A stretch of DNA of 64,000 bases from Lampris incognitus (Eukaryota; Chordata; Actinopteri; Lampriformes; Lampridae). Numbering within the stretch: the stretch's first letter is position 1; every line of letters begins with the position of its first letter. A program made the translations under genes and the position numbers. Where the stretch lies: positions 4,440,409-4,504,408 of the forward strand of contig NC_079221.1 in NCBI RefSeq assembly GCF_029633865.1, written 5' to 3'. The notes below the pieces were generated by a model. The model made no database searches. It saw nothing but the letters and a program-made list of their open reading frames with translations, and was not told the origin of the DNA. Below are positions 56,801 through 64,000 of the stretch, in pieces.

Positions 56801-59205
56801 ACTCCCTATTTTTATGGCTAATAATGGAGTATTATCTCTACAAAGTAGCTATAGAGATAATACTGGAAATCATCGTTTCCCTTTATTATGGGGTTGAAAT
56901 GGACAAAATGTGACATCCTTTACTTCATCCCTTACTGTTTAACTCACCACAGTGGGTGGGGCTCTCATCGCTCATATCTCCACAGTCATTGTCTCCGTCA
57001 CAAAGGTAGGAGCGTGGGATGCAGATGTTGGTAGTTTGACACTTGGTTTGCTCTGGCTGGCAAGTTCTCTCCGCTGAGATAAGCACGAAACAGAATGGAG
57101 CTTTTATAAGCAATAGAGTCTTTAATGGACAGAAACTTTTAAATTTACACACACTCAGGATGTGTGGACTCACGGCAGTTTTGCTCATCCGAGGTGCCGT
57201 TGTCATAACAGTTGTTGATGCCATTGCAAACGTAGTCCTTGGCAATACAGCGTCCATTACTGCAGGTGAATTCAGTGGTGGGGTCACAGGGTCTGAACAG
57301 GCAGGCCACCTCATCACTGTTGTCGCCACAGTCATCGTAGTGGTCACAGCGGTAGTGGTAAGGCACACAGCGCCCATTCCCACAGGTAAACACTGTCGGC
57401 TCACAGGTGTGGAAGGCTGCCAATCACAACAAAGGACAGGTGAGAGTTTCAGACATACTGGTGGTCATATGAGGGTCGGCTGGCACACTGCGAATGTTGT
57501 CTTTACCTGACAAGGCAATAAATGATGATGCCACTTGAGGGACTGCATGCAAGATATAAGCACATTTATATATTTGTTAGCTGTAATTTGGGTTAATATT
57601 GGGGAAATGCACGCATGCAAGGAGTAAATGATTAGTGAAATGCAAGAATACACACCAAAAGAGTTGAAATAAATCTTAGATCCTGAAAAAGACATTTGTT
57701 ATGAAGAGAAATAGAAATTGTTAGTATCAATGAATGTAAAAGACGTAATATTTCAGAGGAAAAAAAAACTTAGTATTTTGATTGCTGCATGTAAATCATA
57801 AAGCCAGCTTTTCAATCACTGCACAGAGCTCTGAAGAACATTTGCGAGTATTCGACAGTAAAAGTGCAGATGGTTTCAATATAAAACAAAATCAGAAAAG
57901 AGGGCACAAAAATGTAAGTCAGCAACAAACAATGATGCATAACAGAGGAACTTGATCCTTGGCAAGCTCCTGGCATTGGACCACACCCTACCACAGACTC
58001 TCTCCAGCTCATCACTGCCGTCTCCGCAGTCATTGTCATTGTCACATTTCCACTGGGCACGAATACATCGGCCATTCATACAGGTGAATTGCCCTGGTTG
58101 GCAGCGGGTCCCATTGTCAACGATGCAGTGCTTGTTGTCCGCCAGGTACCAACGACCCTCGGATGGACACTGACACTCAGCACCATTGGGACCTGAAGAA
58201 ATCAAAACCCCTCATTTTACATTTTAGTTCTTTAATTGATCAAACCCATTTTATTATAGATTCACTTAAGATGTTCAATGAAAATTGGTATTTAGATTAC
58301 ACTCAACTGCACCCGTGCAACATTGGGATTTCGCATAAGTATGTTCAGAAAAACTGAGCGAAAAAAGAACATGTGAAAATGTTTACCTGGCGTGCATATG
58401 TGGCTGCAGCCTCCATTGAACTGCTGACAGGGACTGTCGCACTGCTGTTGCTTCCTGCTGGAGAGAACATGGATGTCCATAGGCCTAGAAGGAAGGTTTT
58501 GAATCATCACCCTCTGATCTGAGCCGTCGTGCTTGTTGGCCCGGTAGATGCTGCGCGTGTTCCAGTCGCTCCAGTAGATGTACTGGTCGTGCATAGTCAT
58601 GGCGAATGGGTAGATGGCTGTGCTGACAATAATCTCCCTGTTGGCCCCTGTGAGAGAGCAGCGCTCAATCTTCTGTCTGAAGGCAGCAGAAACACAGCAA
58701 TTTAGCATCAACATTAAAACAATGGGATTTGCATAGTGATAAAAATGCTTCAAGGGTACAAATTTAGGTTCATACAAGCTGGCATCTGCCCAGTAAAGCC
58801 TTTGCTCCTCGTAGTCCTGGGTAAGTCCGTTGGGCCAAACAAGACTACTGTTCACAATCTCGGTTCTGAAGTTTCCTCCTAAAGTTGCACGCTCAATTTT
58901 TGCGTTTGTTCCCCAGTCTGTCCAGTACATATACCTGTGAGACATGAAATGGAATTATTTCACATTGCCTGTCCAATATACCAATATGGTACTATGTATA
59001 GCTGTCTTGGTTTGAGTTTTTACTTTAGGTAATTGACTCTCTTACCCCCTGCAAGGATCCAGCATGATGGCCCTTGGCCTGGGCACATGGGCGATAATAG
59101 TCCTTTGAGAGCCATCCACAGACATGGAACTGATGCTCTGGTTTACATAATCACTGTAGTAGATCCTTCCATTGATCCAGTCAAAGGCTATACCATCAGG
59201 AGCCC
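26414..59205 (-). CDS. lrp2: Low-density lipoprotein receptor-related protein 2 (megalin), 3' half, 39 exons
   Basis: A giant endocytic receptor of absorptive epithelia that takes up vitamin-binding proteins, lipoproteins and morphogens. I traced 39 exons from 59046-59205 (partial codon first) to 26414-26584 (TAA stop at 26414-26416). All borders have GT/AG and the summed 6578 nt is one open frame of about 2191 residues. The last exon ends [17 protein letters not shown], closely matching the human LRP2 C-terminus. The tail also has FENPLY and FDNPSY. The repeat counts (10 and 11 class A modules) equal the third and fourth human clusters. LRP1 is excluded by the tail. The start and earlier exons lie beyond 64000. 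Which teleost paralogue (lrp2a or lrp2b) cannot be told here. Introns hold many SINEs, a palindromic Tc1 element, TRIMs and LINE pieces, none of which breaks an exon. Confidence 0.95.
26627..27062 (-). mobile_element. tRNA-derived SINE, family 2, in the last lrp2 intron
   Basis: An inverse copy of the family 2 SINE: poly-C/T tail side at 26627-26650, body words (TGTGGAGTTGCCAGCCGCTT at 26760), and tRNA head GCCACGCCACCCGGACGCCC at its right end, 27041-27060. It sits between the penultimate and last coding exons of lrp2. Confidence 0.8.
28838..28985. repeat. Dispersed fish repeat (TCCATCCATTATCC type)
   Basis: A (TCCA)n run is followed by TTATCCAAACCGCTTATCCT and a body ending in CCGCCAGTCCATCACAGGGC. 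The same start appears at 33826 joined to a full family 1 SINE, so this is probably the 3' part of that SINE family. Confidence 0.6.
30405..30965 (+). mobile_element. LINE 3' fragment with C-terminal zinc finger
   Basis: The plus strand encodes the end of a LINE ORF2: [20 protein letters not shown] and [19 protein letters not shown] (30487-30711). After a frame change comes [20 protein letters not shown] (about 30820-30880), a C2H2-type knuckle typical of these LINE proteins. It is 5' truncated and lies in an lrp2 intron, just before a (GT)n tract. Confidence 0.75.
30997..31074. repeat. (GT)n microsatellite
   Basis: About 39 uninterrupted GT units. On the lrp2 strand this is (CA)n, starting about 38 nt after the donor of the 31113-31292 exon. 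Confidence 0.95.
32255..32576 (-). mobile_element. Degenerate family 1 SINE
   Basis: A weak inverse match to the 16488 SINE: GATTCTGGGAGGAAACTGGA (32450), GACTCCACACAGAAG, and GACAGTGCTAACTACTGAGC near the right end. It is more diverged than the other copies. Confidence 0.55.
33826..34167 (-). mobile_element. tRNA-derived SINE, family 1, long copy
   Basis: From CCATCCATTATCC (33826) through a (CA)n stretch, GGACTGTGGGAGGAAACCGG, GGAGAACATGCAAACTCCAC and the inverse tRNA head (GAACCACTGTGCCACCATGC) at 34145-34164. It shows the head and tail of the family in one copy. Confidence 0.8.
34230..35426. mobile_element. Palindromic Tc1-derived foldback element
   Basis: Two arms of about 535 bp (34230-34764 and 34892-35426) are near-perfect inverse copies, separated by a 127-bp spacer and flanked by TA on both sides. 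Each arm starts CACTACCGTTCAAAAGTTTG and holds the 5' end of a Tc1-like transposase gene ([20 protein letters not shown]), pointing inward. The left arm continues into the spacer ([13 protein letters not shown]). It looks like two 5' ends of one transposon joined head to head. Confidence 0.88.
36370..36755 (+). mobile_element. TRIM (miniature LTR element), subfamily B
   Basis: LTR-like repeats of about 134 bp (36370-36503 and 36622-36755) start TGTAATGACCATGGATGTGT. After the first, TGGTGTCAGAAGTGGGAT (36505-36522) is complementary to the 3' end of tRNA-Leu(CAA). A purine-rich GAAGAAGGAGGGGTAG precedes the second. The 118-bp internal segment is non-coding. The LTRs contain the box A/box B-like tRNA module. 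The element is inserted in a TG/CA-rich site, and no clean target duplication is seen. It appears structurally whole. The LTRs differ at many sites, so it is older than a recent insertion. Confidence 0.72.
37045..37132. repeat. 42-bp near-perfect hairpin
   Basis: Arms 37045-37086 and 37091-37132 pair with about two mismatches around a 4-base loop (CTAC). The arm ends in CTCAGGTTTTAATTT. It lies in an lrp2 intron next to a sequence with no other recognised repeat. A second small palindrome with about 13-bp arms (TGCACTACCT/AGGTAGTGCA) is near 37520-37550. Confidence 0.9.
38682..38767. repeat. (GT)n microsatellite abutting an lrp2 splice donor
   Basis: About 43 GT units. On the lrp2 strand it is (CA)n, beginning about 12 nt after the donor GTGAGATAC of the 38780-38917 exon. 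Confidence 0.95.
39915..40287 (-). mobile_element. tRNA-derived SINE, family 2
   Basis: An inverse copy in an lrp2 intron, from CCCCTTTTTCTCCCCAGTTG (39930) to CCACACCCCCCGGACGCCC (40268-40286). It is flanked by TTCTGATTCTT at 39903 and TATTCTGATTCTTAAG at 40289, a probable target duplication of about 12 bp. Confidence 0.8.
42655..42966 (-). mobile_element. tRNA-derived SINE, family 1
   Basis: An inverse copy: TTATCCAAGCCACTTGTCC at 42662, GGACTGTGGGAGGAAACCGG, GGTTCGAACCCAGGACCTTC, and AACCACTGTGCCACCGTGC at the head end. Confidence 0.8.
43973..44040. repeat. Interrupted (CA)n microsatellite
   Basis: Two CA runs separated by GGGCGCAG- and GGCACATG-type interruptions. Confidence 0.8.
44595..44715. 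repeat. Purine-rich (AAG/GAG)n tract
   Basis: A mixed (AAT)n then (AAG)n and (GAG)n stretch, about 120 bp with almost no pyrimidines on the plus strand, in the intron between the 44429 and 44905 lrp2 exons. Confidence 0.85.
45189..45231. repeat. (CA)n microsatellite
   Basis: About 22 CA units. On the lrp2 strand they lie about 40 bp upstream of the acceptor of the 44905-45150 exon. Confidence 0.9.
45400..46480 (+). mobile_element. Older LINE 3' end (L2/Rex1-like), interrupted
   Basis: At 45400-45538 the plus strand reads [20 protein letters not shown] and [13 protein letters not shown], a conserved C-terminal block of fish L2/Rex1-like ORF2 proteins. The sequence resumes at 46303 after a younger LINE. 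The resumed part ([14 protein letters not shown]) is the usual end. 5' truncated. Confidence 0.6.
45539..46302 (-). mobile_element. RTE-like LINE, 5' truncated, with perfect target duplication
   Basis: The minus strand encodes the end of a reverse transcriptase ([40 protein letters not shown]) with a frame change near 45835. Its 3' end is a (TAG)n microsatellite (45539-45585), as in RTE-type LINEs. The 18-bp AAAAAGTTTCCTCTTCAA occurs exactly at 45521-45538 and 46303-46320. The LINE at about 61920-63660 is probably the same family. Confidence 0.85.
46826..46995 (-). mobile_element. tRNA-derived SINE, family 1, short copy
   Basis: An inverse copy starting in GATGGTGGGAGGAAACCGGA and ending at the head near GCTACTGGGCTACTG. 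It lacks the TCCATCC-type part. Confidence 0.75.
47034..47426 (-). mobile_element. tRNA-derived SINE, family 2
   Basis: An inverse copy, internally deleted near its tRNA head: the usual GGGGATTCGAA box B segment is missing between 47395 and 47400. Confidence 0.75.
47740..47832 (-). repeat. TRIM LTR end fragment joined to (GT)n-(GATA)n
   Basis: About 36 bp (47744-47779) match the 3' end of the subfamily B miniature LTR in inverse orientation (AGCGAATTCAGGGGGCAG). The match stops at a (GT)n run followed by (GATA)n. Confidence 0.45.
50287..52504 (-). other. lrp2: lrp2 exons for an EGF pair and beta-propeller
   Basis: Exons: 51838-52504 (667 bp, the largest in the window), 51092-51262 and 50287-50510. 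The large exon holds two calcium-type EGF modules ([25 protein letters not shown]) and several propeller blades ([18 protein letters not shown]). The next two carry YVYWTDWG and IYWTDWN blades. The following EGF module is in the 49890-50067 exon. A SINE lies in the intron between the 51838 and 51092 exons. Confidence 0.88.
51360..51808 (-). mobile_element. tRNA-derived SINE, family 2, full-length
   Basis: An inverse copy from CCCCCCTTTTTCTCCCTAGT (51384) to the head CTACGCTACCTGGACACCC (51786-51804). It lies between the lrp2 exons at 51092 and 51838, only about 30 bp from the latter's donor. Confidence 0.8.
52505..53928. other. lrp2 intron, nothing recognised
   Basis: AT-rich intron. Positions about 53090-53300 show no family resemblance, and I see no exon or transposon. 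Confidence 0.4.
53929..58192 (-). other. lrp2: lrp2 exons for the third LDL receptor class A cluster (10 modules)
   Basis: Exons: 57992-58192, 57174-57416, 56948-57073, 56022-56141, 55237-55368, 54388-54589 and 53929-54224. Ten class A modules with intact cysteines and SDE signatures, the same count as the third human cluster. One module is split between the 54388 and 53929 exons (ending SSYR, resuming [13 protein letters not shown]). In one module (54589 side), [12 protein letters not shown] has extra residues before the fourth cysteine. Confidence 0.88.
58387..59205 (-). other. lrp2: lrp2 exons for the first propeller visible in the window and its EGF module
   Basis: Exons: 59046-59205, 58776-58934 and 58387-58676. 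They read [35 protein letters not shown] and [15 protein letters not shown], i.e. YWTD blades, then [15 protein letters not shown], the trailing EGF module. The most 5' exon begins with two bases of a split codon. The preceding exon is not found before 64000, so the intron is at least 4.8 kb. Confidence 0.88.
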
Positions 59206-59529
59206 CTAGGTCTGACCAACCATACGTGCCATTATTAAATCAAGAAGCGCCATAAAAGACATACAAGAGAAAGAAATCAACACACATCTTGCAGTAAAAG
59301 TGTTCCCAGAAGGGTTTTTCAAGGATTTGACCAACATCTCCTAGAGTAGAAAAAAAATCAAGCTGGGAGTTTTTAAAAAAATTTTTTAGACAATTGAAGA
59401 GTGAATGGTAAATGTTTGTTTTTCTATGCCACACTTACAGTGATGAAATGTTTGAGTGCTTTCCCTTAATGACAAATGTATTATTGTTGTTGTTATCAAA
59501 TACAATAGTGGCAGTGCAGGCAAGCCCTA

Positions 59530-59830
59530 CAATTCAATTCAGTTTATTGTCATGTGCAGGCACATGTTAAAAATGACATGAGGGCTGTGGCTTCACCAAA
59601 CAGTGCAAGACACACACAGACAAACACAACAAACACAGTATAAGATATACACACATGAAGACCAGAAGCTAAAAATAAGTTAAAAGAGAGCTGGAGCACA
59701 AAATATTTAAAAATACCCACAGACATTCAGTGGGTGGCCAGGTTCAGGTGGGCGACAGCTTGGGGAAAGAGCTGTTTTTGAGCCTGGTAGTTCAGGCTCT
59801 GAGGCTCCTGTAGCGCCCCCCAGAGCGCAG
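59530..59830. repeat. LINE-tail-like dispersed repeat
   Basis: Begins ATTCAATTCAGTTTATTGTC and ends with GGGGAAAGAGCTGTTTTTGA and CTCTGAGGCTCCTGTAGCGC, a 3' tail I recognise from fish LINE-derived repeats. Non-coding. Confidence 0.5.
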
Positions 59831-60058
59831 GGGGGGGGACAGTCCATGGTTGGGCTGGGTGACTAAGTGGCTGACTGAGTGATCGTGTTTGACAGGATTG
59901 GGTCGCTGGATCAGGTGACCAACAACGTCACTCAAGTTACTTGGCTGCGAGGCACGAGGGAGCGCGCACAATTAAAGCACCGGAAATAAAAATCACTCTG
60001 GCAAAACCGTCACTGGCGAATCCACAAGTGCCCTTTGCGGCCGCTACACTTACACCAG

Positions 60059-60316
60059 TGTAAACTACTAATAAGACACGTTAGCCCCTAGCTAGCTAAC
60101 GGGTCTGACCCTTTAGCCGAGCGGTCAGTGACGTCGCCTTGTGGTGCAGTACACCCCGTATCGAATCCCGCACCGGGCACCGTATCGAATCCCGCACCGG
60201 GCAAGAAAATAAGCGGTTACATTGGCGGCAGCGGTGGGATCCGGAAGTGACGTCGCCTTGTGGTGCAGTACACCTCGTATCGAATCCCGCACCAGGCAAG
60301 AAAATAACCGGTTACA
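60059..60316 (+). mobile_element. Rearranged TRIM, subfamily A
   Basis: A 5' LTR (60059-60221) with an internal duplication of its box B region, then a primer-binding-site-like TGGCGGCAGCGGTGGGAT (60223-60240), then directly a partial LTR (60248-60316). Most of the internal segment is missing. Confidence 0.65.
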
Positions 60317-60345
60317 CACGTTTTTGTTTTCCTTGTCTTACTGGC

Positions 60346-60662
60346 GTAACCGGTTATTTTCTTGCCCGAGATTCGTCAGACCCGTTAGCTAGCTAGGGGC
60401 TAACGTGTCTTATTAGTAGTTTACAGTCGTCACCCTCCCGGAAGCGCGCCCTCGCGCTTTGTTATTCCCGCGCTCCGAAGAGACTTCTGCGGATCCGCAC
60501 ACTTCCGGATCCCGCCGCTGCCACCAATGCAACCGGTTACGTTCTTGCCCGGTGCGGGATTCGATACGAGGTGTACTGCACCACAAGGCGACATCACTAA
60601 CCGCTCGGCTAAAGGGTCAGACCCGCTAGCTAGGGGCTAACGTGTCTTATTAGTAGTTTACA
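60346..60662 (-). mobile_element. TRIM, subfamily A, inverted neighbour
   Basis: Inverse orientation to the previous copy and only about 30 bp away. It has a shortened LTR (60346-60425), an internal segment like that at 23164-23248, the primer-binding-site-like ATCCCGCCGCTGCCACCA (60509-60526, plus strand) and a full LTR (60528-60662) with the tRNA-like module. Confidence 0.68.
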
Positions 60663-60699
60663 CGTGTAATTCTCCAAGCGCCCACAAAGGGTGAAATGC

Positions 60700-61330
60700 A
60701 CCCTTAACTGTGCTGCCACGCAAACAGCGTCTCGGTGCGCCGGTGCTATTTGCACGTATCTACAGTAGGTAACGCCCATACATTTGGCGCTAAATTCGCC
60801 CCTTACTATGCAAATGAGCCTCATTGCAAAACGCCAGCGCTAATAGCCACAGCGGTTAGAGTTATTGGCGTCTTCAGAGAGCTGTTGGTAACCTGCCGCT
60901 TTGACGGCCGAGCGGAATAAACCGCCGCTCTTGCAGACCGCTCCTCACGTGGCTGGGAGGGTCGTATCCCGGTCGCGCCCAGAGCCCTTAACCCCAGGGA
61001 TAGTGGGTGTAGATCGGTGTGGTGTTCGGGGACTCGTCGTTCTCCAGCGACCCCTCTGGCCCATCCGGGCGCCTGCAGCCAAGCAACCGAAAGCATTCTC
61101 CCTACGTCTCCTTCGCGGCCTGATAGGTGACGCAATCCGTGCGAGGAGGCTTCAGCGTGTAAAACAGCGAGAGCAGCCGACACGAGTTTGAAGGAAGCTG
61201 GTGTTACGACTATCTCCTTCCTGTGGAAACGTGAGCCAGGGGAGTTATTCGACAAGGGTTCCGGCCATACGCCATTAGGTTAATCGGGTGGGATAAGGGG
61301 AAAAACTAGAAATAAATTTATTTTTTTTTA
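60700..61330 (+). repeat. Possible tRNA-derived SINE and flanking repeat
   Basis: GACGGCCGAGCGGAATAAAC (60903) and GGTCGTATCCCGGTCGC (60960) resemble box A and box B. A body like that of known fish SINEs follows to about 61260. 60663-60860 is an unassigned repeat-like stretch. Confidence 0.35.
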
Positions 61331-61339
61331 AAAGAGAGA

Positions 61340-61915
61340 GAGAGAGTTGTTGGTAACTGATGCTCACACTCTCCAGTGACCATGGCAGCAGTGACTGTAG
61401 CCAGGCAAAGGCATTGCGTTGCCACATGAGTGGCCATTTTGCAGAAGAATATCACTTTTTGATTTAACTGAGAGCAAAATCATTCGCAGATCGAGGTTGC
61501 TAGATTTAACAATTCTTGCTATACTTGATGACATCAAGGATGACATTGAACCTGCCTATTGTGTTCTTGGCGCAAAGCCATCATTTATGCTTTGCAACAT
61601 GGATAATTGCAATCAGATGCAAAACAAGGGAAAATTACACTCAGCTGCAAAACTTTATGGGTGTGTTTGCGCTGAAATATCATTAGCACAATATGTTTTG
61701 TGAATTGGACCTTGGGACGGTGCAGTTACAAGTGATGTGCAATTCGTGGTGCTATCACCGGCCACGATCCATTCTTTGTGAATTCACCTGTCAACAGTGG
61801 CATTTTCTTCCAGAGGCCAAGGGAAGCCAAACTTCTCCTGTTTTTTCAGACTCTAGTTATCATTTTAATAACCCAACCGCTGAGGATGCACAGCCAGTGC
61901 ATTCTTAGTGCCGGT
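61340..61915 (+). other. Unassigned sequence with a possible DNA-transposon fragment
   Basis: The frame at 61419-61703 (LTILAILDDIKDDIEP) weakly resembles the N-terminus of Harbinger-type transposases. No catalytic motif is seen. Confidence 0.25.
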
Positions 61916-61919
61916 CCCA

Positions 61920-63660
61920 AACCTCGGTAAATGGGGAGGGTTGCGTCAGGAAGGACATCCGGTGTAAAATCTTTGCCAAATCAAATATGAGGATCATAAG
62001 CCACATTTCCATACTGGATCAGTCGAGGCCCGGGTTACCAACAACCGCCACCGGTTCAGTTGGCCAGCAGGGTGCTGGTGGAAACTATGCTACTGTTGGG
62101 CAAAGGAGAAGGAGAGGGGGAAGCCATGTCCAGAGGCAGCGGGAGAAGAGGAAGGGTAGGAGTGTAGAGGTGAGAGTTGGAACCTTGAATGTTGGCACTA
62201 TGGGAGAGAGCTGGCTGATATGATGGAAAGAAGAAAGGTAGGTATACTGTGTGTGCAAGAGACCAGCTGGAAGGGGAGTAAGGCCAGGTACATCGGAGGT
62301 GGGTTCAAACTCTACTACCATGGTGCGAATGGGAGGAGAAATGGGGTAGGGGTAATTCTGAAGGAAGAATACGTCAAGAGTGTGCTGGAGGTGAAGACAG
62401 TGTCAGACAGAGTGATGAGTATGAAGCTGGAAATCGAAGGTGTGTTGACGAATGTTATCAGCACATATTCCCTGCAAGTTGGGTGTGAGATGGAAGAGAA
62501 AGAAGAATTCTGGAGTGAGTTGGATGAAGTGGTGGAGAGGGTACCCAAGGAGGAGAGAGTGGTGATTGGAGCAGACTTCAATGGGCATGTTGGTGAAGGT
62601 AACAGAGGTGATGAGGAGGTGATGGGCAGGTATAGTGTCAAGGAGAGATGTGGAAGGACAAATGGTGGTGGACTTTGTGAAAAGGATGGAAATCTGTGGT
62701 GAATACATATTTCAAGAAGAGGGAGGAACACAGGGTGACGTACAAAGGTGGAGGAAAGTGCACACAGGTGGACTATATCTTATGGAGAAGGTGCGATCTG
62801 AAAGGGATTGGAGACTGCGAGGTGGTGATGGGAGAACGTACCTAGGCAGCATTGGATGGTGGTCTGTAGGATGACTTCGGAGACCAAGAAGAGGAAGAAA
62901 GTGAAGGCAGAGCCAATGATCAAATGGTGGAAGTTGAAGAAGGAAGACTGTTGTGTGGAGTTCAGGCAGGAGTTAAGACAGGCACTGGGTGGTAGCAAAG
63001 AGTTACCAGATGGCTGGGCAACCACTGCAGAAATAGTGAGGGAGACAGCTAGGAAGGTACTTGGTGTGTCATCAGGACAGGAAGGATGACAAGGAGACTT
63101 GGTGGTGGAACGAGGAAGTACAGCAAAGTATACAGAGGAAGAGGTTAGCAAAGAAGAAGTGGGATAGTCAGAGAGATGAAGAAAGTAGACAGGAGTACAA
63201 GGAGATACAGCGTAAAGCGAAGAGAGAGGTGGCAAAGGCAAAGGAAAATGCGTATGGTGAGCTGTATGAGAGGTTAGACACTAAGGAAGGAGAAAAGGAC
63301 TTGTACCAACTGGCTAGACAGAGGGACCGAGCTGGGAAGGATGTGCAGCAGTTAGGGTGATGAAGGATAGAGATGGAAATGTGCTGACAAGCGAGGAGAG
63401 TGTGCTGAGAAGGTGGAAGGAGTACTTTGAGGGGCTGATGAATGAAGAAAATGAGAGAGAGAGAGAAGGTTGGATGATGTGGGGATAGTAAATCAGGAAG
63501 TACGGTGGATTAGCAAGGAGGAAGTGAGGGCAGCTATGAAGAGGATGAAGAGTGGAAAGGCAGTTGGTCCTGATGACATACCCATGGAGGCATGGAGGTG
63601 TTTAGGAGAGATGGCAGTGTTAGGACGGAAACTTGTGGTCAAAGAATGGAAAGCCTCCTC
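61920..63660 (+). mobile_element. RTE-like LINE, 5' half (endonuclease and start of RT)
   Basis: The plus strand encodes an AP-type endonuclease: VRVGTLNVGTMG, VGILCVQETSWKGSKAR, NGVGVILKEEY, VVIGADFNGHVG (62160-62702). After frame changes comes the linker (WWWNEEVQQSIQRKRLAKKK, 63100) and the RT start (VRAAMKRMKSGKAVGPDDIP, 63520). The similarity stops near 63625, so the catalytic RT is absent. Frames are broken at least twice. It lies in an lrp2 intron. Confidence 0.8.
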
Positions 63661-64000
63661 TGCACCAACGCCATCTTTGTGGCACACTTCTCTTGGTCAG
63701 CTGGCTGCCCTAGAACAGTTATCATATAGGCTGCTTGATAAGGTGGAGGAATATCACTTGAAAGTATATTGAGCGTTTAATGGTGTTTCCAGCTCATAAA
63801 ATTAACAGGAACATATCACAGGTAATGCAAATAACTGAGATACATTTGGTTAGAATACCTGTTGACAAGCAATGCTGTAAACTTTTAAGCACTCCACGCA
63901 GCACAGTCATGTTTTTTCTTCTTTTGTTTTTTTTTTCTTCTTTCCTTCTTTCAGGATGTCTCTCCTATCTTTTATTTATTTTTGGTCTGGTTGTGTTTGT
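63661..64000. other. lrp2 intron to the window edge, nothing recognised
   Basis: No exon with an LDL receptor-type signature is visible on the minus strand. A pyrimidine-rich tract lies at 63910-63955. Confidence 0.4.

Noticed and set aside
26414-59205. Identity as LRP1 or LRP1B
   Set aside because: The C-terminal tail, module order (10 then 11 class A repeats) and dhrs9 neighbour fit LRP2; the LRP1 tail and furin-site region are absent.

Overview
The window is vertebrate nuclear DNA, almost certainly from a teleost fish; I cannot name the species. Intron-rich genes, many tRNA-derived SINEs of the types common in fish, Tc1/mariner and hAT transposons, LINE fragments and long (CA)n tracts all point that way. 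The single-copy backbone is a dhrs9-lrp2 neighbourhood. Two tandem short-chain dehydrogenase/reductase genes (plus strand, 3335-5417 and 17722-23981) converge on the 3' half of lrp2 (megalin, minus strand, 26414-59205). DHRS9 is also next to LRP2 in human.

Left part (1-25 kb). A LINE 3' end and a broken miniature LTR element lie upstream of the first SDR gene, which has four coding exons and 319 codons. The two SDR genes are separated by a degraded Tc1-like element (7483-9110), a degraded hAT element (10393-14964, itself invaded by an LTR-element remnant and a solo miniature LTR) and a SINE. The second SDR gene has the same exon plan but no visible ATG in its first recognisable exon. Its third intron carries a 70-bp minisatellite (about 21 units) and, 95 bp before the next exon, a miniature LTR element flanked by a 5-bp direct repeat.

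Right part (26-64 kb). I traced 39 lrp2 exons by reading frame and splice sites. Their summed length (6578 nt) gives one open frame of about 2191 residues ending in the C-terminus. Protein order is: propeller and EGF, ten LDL receptor class A repeats, EGF and propeller, eleven class A repeats, EGF and propeller, membrane-proximal EGF-like region, transmembrane helix, and a cytoplasmic tail with three NPxY motifs. Earlier exons lie beyond base 64000. SDR9C-family enzymes oxidise retinoids or steroids on ER membranes. Megalin takes up retinol-binding protein and other ligands, so the neighbourhood has a possible retinoid theme, but I see no evidence of co-regulation.

Most unusual content. A family of very short LTR elements (TRIM type, about 380 bp) occurs at least seven times in two subfamilies. 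The roughly 135-bp LTRs contain a tRNA-like module with box A and box B at tRNA spacing. An apparent tRNA-Leu primer-binding site follows the 5' LTR. Plant Cassandra TRIMs carry a 5S rRNA module in the LTR; I do not recognise a described fish family with a tRNA-like LTR. Other notable structures are a 1.2-kb palindromic Tc1-derived element, a 42-bp near-perfect hairpin, and a LINE inserted into an older LINE with an 18-bp target duplication.
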